From an uncultured Lachnospiraceae bacterium (GTDB lineage Bacteria > Bacillota > Clostridia > Lachnospirales > Lachnospiraceae), in NCBI GenBank assembly GCA_910580005.1, contig CAJTXH010000019.1, forward strand, positions 1 through 30,489: a stretch of 30,489 nucleotides of DNA. The letters are read 5' to 3'. The notes beneath the pieces were generated by a model. The model did no database searches, was not told the origin of the DNA, and saw only the letters and a list, made by a program, of their open reading frames with translations. Shown here piece after piece: positions 25,660-30,489 of the stretch. The stretch's first letter is position 1; each line of letters starts with the position of its first letter. The translations under genes and the position numbers were made by a program.

Positions 25660-26778
25660 AAAATTATATACTGGTTTTAAAATCTTATCTATTTTTACTG
25701 TGTCACCAATTACATTTGCAATATCTTCAGTTTTACGGTATGCAAAAGGTGATTCATCTAATGTGTCTTTGTTTATGCAGACAGAGTGTATTCCTTCCAT
25801 TGCTTTTTTAAATTCTGAAACTGTATGGTGTTCCTTTACTTCAGAACGTTTATAAATGCGCCCTGCCCCATGTGGTGCAGAGCAGTTCCAGTCTTCATTG
25901 CCAAGCCCTGTGCCAAGTATTACCCCGTCACGCATATTTATAGGTATAATAACTTTTTCTCCAGCATTAGCACGTATAGCGCCTTTTCTAAGTACAGGGG
26001 TACTGCCTGAAAAGTCAACATAATTATGTATGCATGAATAGCTGTCATCAATACGCCACTTCATCCCTTTTGTAATTTCATCTATCATAGCTTCACGGTT
26101 AGTGGCAGCAAATTCCTGCATAATAGCAAGGTCGTGCAGGTATTCATCCAGAAGGCGGTCTGAAAGGCATGTCAGTTCATAAGGTGCATATCCGCCAGTG
26201 CCCTTTACCTGCTGTTCATGCTGGCCATTTTTTAAGTAATGTGTGGTAACTTCTATACCTGCATGGCGGCTTCCAGAATGTATAACAAGATATAAAAAAC
26301 CATCTTCATCCGTATCAACTTCAATAAAATGGTTGCCTCCTCCAAGTGTGCCAATACTAAGGGCCGCCTTTGCATTATCTATTGACTTATAACTATATAG
26401 TTTCCCAAAGTCAAAAGAACGTCCAAGTTTATGTGCATTTTTACGGACTTTTCCCCCACAAGGGACATTCTCCCTTATAACAGTATCAAGTTTCTGGAAT
26501 TCAATATTTTTGTTTTTAAGCTTTGCAATAGTCATCCCACAGCCAATATCCACACCAACAATGTTAGGCATAAGTGAGCTGCCAACAGTCATTGTAAGCC
26601 CTATGGTGCATACTTTTCCAGGGTGGACATCTGGCATTACCCTGATTTTGCTGCCTGCTGCGCTAGGATGGTCACAAAGCATCTGAAGCTGTTTTCTGGC
26701 ATATTCGTCAATAGCATATTCTTCACTGGCTGTAGTATAAACTATAGCATTAGTATATTTGCCGTATATAGTAATCAT
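25639..26778 (-). CDS. rtcB: RtcB-family RNA ligase
   Basis: A 379-residue GTP- and manganese-dependent 3'-phosphate RNA ligase. ATG 26778 follows AAAGGAATTTTCC; longer in-frame starts have no ribosome site. Metal and guanylation residues are visible: Cys80 (GVDIGCGM), His150 (GGGNHFIEV), His167 (VIHSGSRH), His251 (CIHNYV), and the guanylated His303 in SAPHGAGR. PDVHPGK near the N-terminus is also typical. There is no archease or RtcA/RtcR partner nearby. The short form (under 400 residues) is common in bacteria. The physiological substrate cannot be inferred from the neighbours. Confidence 0.92.
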   Translation of the reverse strand: MITIYGKYTNAIVYTTASEEYAIDEYARKQLQMLCDHPSAAGSKIRVMPDVHPGKVCTIGLTMTVGSSLMPNIVGVDIGCGMTIAKLKNKNIEFQKLDTVIRENVPCGGKVRKNAHKLGRSFDFGKLYSYKSIDNAKAALSIGTLGGGNHFIEVDTDEDGFLYLVIHSGSRHAGIEVTTHYLKNGQHEQQVKGTGGYAPYELTCLSDRLLDEYLHDLAIMQEFAATNREAMIDEITKGMKWRIDDSYSCIHNYVDFSGSTPVLRKGAIRANAGEKVIIPINMRDGVILGTGLGNEDWNCSAPHGAGRIYKRSEVKEHHTVSEFKKAMEGIHSVCINKDTLDESPFAYRKTEDIANVIGDTVKIDKILKPVYNFKAGGNN

Positions 26779-26833
26779 GGAAAATTCCTTTCTGGCATAG
26801 CTGGTGGTTTCCAGATAAAATAATATACATGTA

Positions 26834-26862
26834 AGTATATCTGCTGTATTTGCAAATGTCAA
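26834..26862 (-). promoter_or_regulatory. Sigma-A promoter of rtcB
   Basis: On the minus strand TTGACA (26857-26862) and TATACT (26834-26839) are 17 bp apart. The leader is about 50 bases. Confidence 0.75.
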
Positions 26863-26921
26863 CAAATAAACAGATATGGCACGGTAAAAGTTCAGCCTTC
26901 AGTAAAATTCGAGGATTTTTG

Positions 26922-27030
26922 ACAGGTTTCATGTATATGAGGTCTGTTTACAGTTTATTAATTTATGAGTTTGTGCTGAGATATATCTTTTGCACGCATT
27001 TAAAATACCGGAAACAGGATTTAAACGCCA
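26922..27030 (-). repeat. Possible decayed remnant of the palindromic repeat family
   Basis: ACAGGTTTCATGTA (26922-26935) is identical to 12871-12884 in copy D, and GGATTTAAACGCCA (27017-27030) is identical to 512-525 in copy A. The terminal repeats are missing and the relative orientation differs from intact copies, so it would be a rearranged fragment. With the rtcB promoter it accounts for most of 26779-27049. Confidence 0.35.
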
Positions 27031-27049
27031 ATGGAACTGGCAAGTGAAA

Positions 27050-27916
27050 TTATAATATAACCGAATTAAAATTTTTTATATAATTTTCTGTTGCTTCCTT
27101 TTTTTTTCTTTTACGGAGATTTATAAGATTTTTCCTGACCATCATAGAAGATTTTTTACAATGGCGCATAAAGTAATCATTTTCCCTGCCTGATGCTTTT
27201 TCATAATTCCTGTTCAAAAACTGTAATATACGTCCTTCTGACATTGCTTCTGATAATTCAATATTATATGGTATAATTCCAATTCTATCCCTGGATATAT
27301 GGTATTCATAACATATTCTGCGGTAATTAAATAAAAGCTCAGGCTGGTATGCACCAATTAAATAAACAGATTTTTCTTTTATAGAAGAATAATTTTCAAA
27401 AAACTCATTTAATGCCATTTTATCCTGTGCAAGATTTACAACTACCAGGTCTGCCTCAGTTAAAACCGCATTAGAACTTAAATTCTCATTACGCTCTGTA
27501 TCAATAAATACATTGTCTGAAAAAGTTTCAAGATTATCAAACAATTTTTTATAAACAAGGCTGAATTCATAATTAAAAACTTCCTTGTTTACTATGTAGC
27601 TTTGAGGCAGGTAATACATACTTGCATATAAAAGTGGCATTGTTGTATGGCGCAGGAGTTCTTCGCCATCTCTTCCAGAATACAGCCCTTTAAGCACATA
27701 TTCAATCCCTTCCCTGTTATAATACCTGCCACTCTCTTTAAGTAATCCGGTCTGCTCCCTGGGAAGTACAATGCTGGCAATGCTGTTACTACTATAATGG
27801 TTTTCCAGTAAAACTGATTTGCCCGCACCTGCTATTGATGCCAATGCTGAAATACACACCATATTAGTAGTTACTCCGCTTTTTCCTCTTATATTGCTCC
27901 AAAACGCAATTTTCAA
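27050..27916 (-). CDS. ParA/MinD-superfamily ATPase-like protein with atypical P-loop
   Basis: 288 residues if it starts at TTG 27914-27916, which encodes the first residue of KIAFWSNIRGKSG and has GGAGG five bases upstream. A frame extending to TTG at 28006 has no ribosome site. The deviant Walker A region reads RGKSGVTTN (10-18): it keeps the early signature lysine, but the usual GKT/S lysine is replaced by Val-Thr-Thr. FIDTERNEN and EADLVVVNLAQD match Walker A-prime and B positions of MinD-like folds. The C-terminus is strongly basic (LINLRKRKKKEA). Similar proteins occur in Lachnospiraceae, but I cannot name a function. No ParB, Tad or septum-site partner is adjacent. Confidence 0.65.
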   Translation of the reverse strand: MKIAFWSNIRGKSGVTTNMVCISALASIAGAGKSVLLENHYSSNSIASIVLPREQTGLLKESGRYYNREGIEYVLKGLYSGRDGEELLRHTTMPLLYASMYYLPQSYIVNKEVFNYEFSLVYKKLFDNLETFSDNVFIDTERNENLSSNAVLTEADLVVVNLAQDKMALNEFFENYSSIKEKSVYLIGAYQPELLFNYRRICYEYHISRDRIGIIPYNIELSEAMSEGRILQFLNRNYEKASGRENDYFMRHCKKSSMMVRKNLINLRKRKKKEATENYIKNFNSVIL

Positions 27917-28026
27917 ATTCTCCTCCAATCTGCTAACATAATATGTCAGACTCCCTTCTGTAGTTCCCCCTGGAACCAGTTTTTCCCTAAAATTATAAAT
28001 GTACAATTTAAATTAGAACTAAATAC

Positions 28027-28055
28027 ATAATAACTTAAATTTATTGTTTCGTAAA
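28027..28055 (-). promoter_or_regulatory. Candidate promoter of the MinD-like gene
   Basis: On the minus strand TTTACG (28050-28055) and TATTAT (28027-28032) are 17 bp apart. The leader to the TTG start would be about 100 bases. The DNA from 28056 to 28212 is AT-rich, with no gene seen. Confidence 0.4.
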
Positions 28056-28212
28056 GTAGTTTTTTAGTATTACAATAAATTTATACATATTCAACAAAAT
28101 TTAAATGAAAAATTTATAATATAATTCAAAAATAACATTTACAAAATGGCAGAAATACACTCTTAACCCCTATATACGAAGTTTTAATTTTCATCTGCCA
28201 GACAAACTGGGA

Positions 28213-28339
28213 GTTACTATTCAGCCTTTAACCAAAAAGCAGGACGGATACAACAGTTTGTTCCATTTGCTTATTCAGCACCACACCAGTGCCGAAAGCA
28301 CTGGTGTGTTACTATAAAGCCGTAAGGCTGAATAGTAAC
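28213..28339. repeat. Structured inverted-repeat element with alternative pairing
   Basis: A perfect 16 bp inverted repeat, GTTACTATTCAGCCTT (28213-28228) and AAGGCTGAATAGTAAC (28324-28339), encloses an 11 bp hairpin CACACCAGTGC-CGAAA-GCACTGGTGTG (28282-28308). Immediately after that hairpin GTGTTACTAT plus AGCC (28306-28321) can instead pair with GGCT plus ATAGTAACAC around a GTAA loop. So the right arm has two possible partners. The element ends about 30 bp before the glutamine synthetase-like gene's promoter, so it is not in that gene's leader. It looks like an interspersed element, but only one copy is in the window. Confidence 0.7.
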
Positions 28340-28368
28340 ACACGGACGTGGTTTACTGCAAATTCATT

Positions 28369-28397
28369 TTGACACTATTGGTAAAAAAGTGTATAAT
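28369..28397 (+). promoter_or_regulatory. Consensus sigma-A promoter of the GS-like/ANTAR/carA unit
   Basis: TTGACA (28369-28374) and TATAAT (28392-28397) with a 17 bp spacer, a perfect consensus. Transcription would start near 28404, leaving a leader of about 42 bases, which contains a small imperfect hairpin (28408-28426). Confidence 0.85.
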
Positions 28398-28445
28398 AGG
28401 AAAAATGCGTAAAACTGTAGTTTTTACCAGATAGGAGGATATACA

Positions 28446-29759
28446 ATGGCAAAGTATACCAGACAGGATATACTGGACATTATAGAGCAGGAGGATATAG
28501 AGTTTATACGCCTCCAGTTTACTGATATATCAGGCAGGCTTAAAAATATGGCAGCAACCATCAGGCAGATTGATAAAATCCTGGATGGCCATTACAGGTT
28601 TGACTGTAAAGCTATTGATGGTTTTGGCGGCATGGGATATGAAGAACTGTTTCTTGTACCTGATTTAAGCACATTTGTAATTTTCCCCTGGCGTCCACAG
28701 AATGGCAAGGTTGCACGTTTTCTTTGTGACGTTGTGAAACCTGATGGCACACCATTTGCAGGCGACAGCAGGTATATATTGAAAAAAACAATAAAAGAGG
28801 CAGAAGACATGGGATATAGCTTTAATACAGCCATTAAAAATGAATTCTTCCTTTTTGACATTGGAGAAAACGGAGAGCCGGCCAATTATTCAAATGAGAG
28901 GGGCGGCTATTTTGATGTAGGACCGGCGGATTGTGGTGAGAATGCAAGACGTGATATGGTATTGTATCTGTCAGATATGGGCATAGATATTGAAACGTCA
29001 TACCATTCAGATGAAGCAGCACAGCATGTGCTGGGTTCAGCGTATGCACCACCGCTTGAAATGGCAGACAGCATTATGACAACAAGGCTTGTTGCCAGGA
29101 CTGTTGCAAAAAGGCATGGACTACATGCAACATTTATGCCTAAGCCAAGGACAGACGCAAAAGGTTCAGGGGCACATTATATATTCTTACTTAATAAAGA
29201 TGGCAAGAATATTTTCACAGATAAAGAAGACAAGTTTGGCATAAGTGAAAAAGGATATTGCTTTATGGCAGGAATACTTAAACATATTGCTGGCATGTCA
29301 CTTATAACCAATCCTATAGTTAATTCATATAAAAGGCTTGTGCCAGGATATCTTGCCCCTGTTACTGCAGTATGGTCAACAACAGACGCAAGCCCGTTAA
29401 TAAGGCTGTCATCAATAGGCTCAGATGGCGGGCGTGTTGTGCTTAGAAGCCCGGATGGCGCAGCAAACCCATATCTTGTGATTGCGCTGTGCCTTGCAGC
29501 GGGAATGGATGGTATAAAGAACCAGGTTAAACCGCCTGTATGCATGGAAGAATTAAGCATTGAAGAGATTAAAAATGCAGAAGTGCTTCCAAGGACTTTG
29601 CATGAAGCTGTAAATCTTTTTAAAAAGGACAGTTTTATACAGGACATACTTGGCAGCCATATTTCAGGGCAGATGGTTAAGGCAAAGGATTTGGAATGGA
29701 ATGAATATTGCAAGCATGTTACATTGTGGGAGACAGCAAAGTATCTTCCTGCAATCTGA
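28446..29759 (+). CDS. Glutamine synthetase-like protein (GS-I fold) with lost catalytic residues; probable pseudoenzyme
   Basis: 437 residues, with the length and overall similarity of Bacillus-type GlnA: MAKYTRQDI start, FIRLQFTDISG, TFVIFPW, KVARFLCD, HGLHATFMPKP, NSYKRLVPGY, AANPYLVIA. Aligned by eye to Bacillus subtilis GlnA recalled from memory, active-site residues are replaced: Lys131 for Glu132, Ser188 for Glu189, Val195 for Glu196, Leu303 for Glu304, Ala315 for Arg316 and Val332 for Glu333. Glu133, His244, Arg297, Arg320 and Arg334 remain. Arg62, used in feedback inhibition, is Gly. The HHEVAPGQHEI motif reads YHSDEAAQHVL. Catalysis is very unlikely; ligand sensing is an inference. 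AGGAGG precedes ATG 28446. An ANTAR regulator and carA follow in the same direction. Confidence 0.88.
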   Translation: MAKYTRQDILDIIEQEDIEFIRLQFTDISGRLKNMAATIRQIDKILDGHYRFDCKAIDGFGGMGYEELFLVPDLSTFVIFPWRPQNGKVARFLCDVVKPDGTPFAGDSRYILKKTIKEAEDMGYSFNTAIKNEFFLFDIGENGEPANYSNERGGYFDVGPADCGENARRDMVLYLSDMGIDIETSYHSDEAAQHVLGSAYAPPLEMADSIMTTRLVARTVAKRHGLHATFMPKPRTDAKGSGAHYIFLLNKDGKNIFTDKEDKFGISEKGYCFMAGILKHIAGMSLITNPIVNSYKRLVPGYLAPVTAVWSTTDASPLIRLSSIGSDGGRVVLRSPDGAANPYLVIALCLAAGMDGIKNQVKPPVCMEELSIEEIKNAEVLPRTLHEAVNLFKKDSFIQDILGSHISGQMVKAKDLEWNEYCKHVTLWETAKYLPAI

Positions 29760-29801
29760 CATTATAAAAAAACACCCCGTGAATTAGACAGGAGGTTTTG
29801 A

Positions 29802-30359
29802 ATGGCGGCAATAATAGTTGCATTTCCAAAACTAGAAGATGCTAAAAAACTAAGGAAACTTCTTATTAGAAATGGTTATGATGCCAGTATGGTGTGTGAC
29901 AGTGGTGCACAGGTTGTAAATGCAGTAAACCATTTAGATGGCGGGATAGTAATATGTGGGTATAAATTTACGGATATGCATTATTCTGAAATACATGATT
30001 ACCTGCCTAAAGGTTTCCAGATGCTTCTGCTTGCTTCGCCTGCAAAGCTTGCAGACTGTGACAGAGGCATAATGTGTCTTGCAATGCCCTTCAGGGTACA
30101 GGATTTGCTTGACACACTGGAAACAATGATGATACAGCATGACCGCTGGCGTAAAAAGCAGAAAAACAAGAGGAAAGCAAGGACAGAAAATGATAAAAAG
30201 GTAATTACGGCGGCAAAGGAGCTTTTAATGGAGCGTAATAATATGACAGAAAGTGAAGCCCACCGCTATATACAGAAAATTAGCATGGACAGTGCTGTTA
30301 ATATGGCAGAAACTGCCCAGATGATAATAGAACTAAACGGAAAGGAATGGGAATTATAA
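29802..30359 (+). CDS. ANTAR-domain regulator with a non-phosphorylatable receiver-like domain
   Basis: 185 residues. The N-terminal 1-112 follows the response-regulator fold (IIVAFPKLEDAKKLRKLL, GIVICGYKFTDM, MLLLASPAKL), but the acidic pair after strand 1 is absent, the phospho-acceptor position is Cys52/Gly53, and the conserved Lys before Pro-Phe is Met95. A basic coiled-coil linker (115-130) leads to an ANTAR domain (130-177: KKVITAAKELLMERNNMTESEA). ANTAR domains bind paired RNA hairpins and prevent termination. AGGAGG precedes ATG 29802. It lies 42 bp after the GS-like gene and 1 bp before carA, so the three are probably one operon. Confidence 0.9.
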   Translation: MAAIIVAFPKLEDAKKLRKLLIRNGYDASMVCDSGAQVVNAVNHLDGGIVICGYKFTDMHYSEIHDYLPKGFQMLLLASPAKLADCDRGIMCLAMPFRVQDLLDTLETMMIQHDRWRKKQKNKRKARTENDKKVITAAKELLMERNNMTESEAHRYIQKISMDSAVNMAETAQMIIELNGKEWEL

Positions 30360-30360
30360 T

Positions 30361-30489
30361 ATGAAAGCGTTTCTTATTTTAGAGGATGGGACAGTATTTG
30401 AAGGCAAAAGCATTGGTGCTGCCAGGGAAGTTATTTCCGAAATAGTATTTAATACATCAATGACAGGTTACCTGGAGGTACTTACAGAC
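30361..30489 (+). CDS. carA: Carbamoyl-phosphate synthase small subunit, N-terminal part
   Basis: The first 43 codons are present and the gene runs off the window. The translation begins with KAFLILEDGTVFEGKSIGA and continues to SEIVFNTSMTGYLEVLTD, the characteristic N-terminal domain of CarA, whose glutaminase supplies ammonia from glutamine for carbamoyl phosphate (arginine and pyrimidine synthesis). The start is one base after the stop of the ANTAR gene, with GGAAAGGAATGG upstream. Confidence 0.9.
   Translation, partial: MKAFLILEDGTVFEGKSIGAAREVISEIVFNTSMTGYLEVLTD

Noticed and set aside
28404..28445. Possible ANTAR target hairpin in the leader of the GS-like gene
   Set aside because: The only hairpin (28408-28426) is imperfect, single, and does not show the A-x-x-G hexaloop pair; the leader is too short for a double hairpin plus terminator.

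Overview
The window looks like a chromosomal segment of a low-GC, motile, fibre- and starch-using Clostridia, most likely a Lachnospiraceae (Roseburia/Lachnospira/Butyrivibrio type). This is inferred from strong AGGAGG ribosome sites, TTGACA/TATAAT promoters, dapL-type lysine synthesis, gatCAB, a chemoreceptor, a PilZ protein, a FliK-like protein, a BIG2-GH43 secreted glycosidase and a malEFG-malQ starch operon. The species cannot be fixed from sequence alone.

Layout: (1) 1-1080 holds a tRNA-Pro(CGG) with promoter and terminator, set among large palindromic repeats. (2) 1145-10107, plus strand: a chemoreceptor with an adjacent orphan sugar-binding-type lipoprotein, then dapL, a YpuA/DUF1002 secreted protein, gatC-gatA-gatB and a PilZ-domain protein. 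A bidirectional terminator separates these from a minus-strand FliK-like gene (10144-12357) with a candidate flagellar-sigma promoter. (3) 12465-13097 is a second pair of palindromic repeats, inverted relative to the pair at 355-998. (4) 13245-20412: a secreted multidomain GH43 enzyme, a membrane-anchored C39-like protease, a SpoIIM-like membrane protein, a membrane-anchored fragment resembling family-5 solute-binding proteins, and an AAA ATPase of the AAA_35 type. (5) 20783-25659: maltodextrin operon malE-malF-malG-malQ with a double LacI-type operator and hairpins at two gene junctions. (6) 25639-27916, minus strand: rtcB and a ParA/MinD-like ATPase that appears to start at TTG. (7) 28213-30489: a structured repeat element, then a perfect sigma-A promoter driving a glutamine synthetase-like gene, an ANTAR regulator and the start of carA.

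The two strongest signals are these. First, the glutamine synthetase-like protein (28446-29759) keeps the GS-I scaffold but has lost six catalytic or metal-binding residues. It is followed by an ANTAR protein whose receiver domain has lost its phosphorylation chemistry. This suggests a ligand-sensing pseudoenzyme plus RNA-binding antiterminator, comparable to AmiC/AmiR, placed directly before carA. Second, there is a family of about 230-276 bp palindromic elements with 13-15 bp terminal inverted repeats. Their stems vary between copies by paired substitutions. They occur as two-palindrome composites, in opposite orientation at the two ends of an 11.4 kb gene block.
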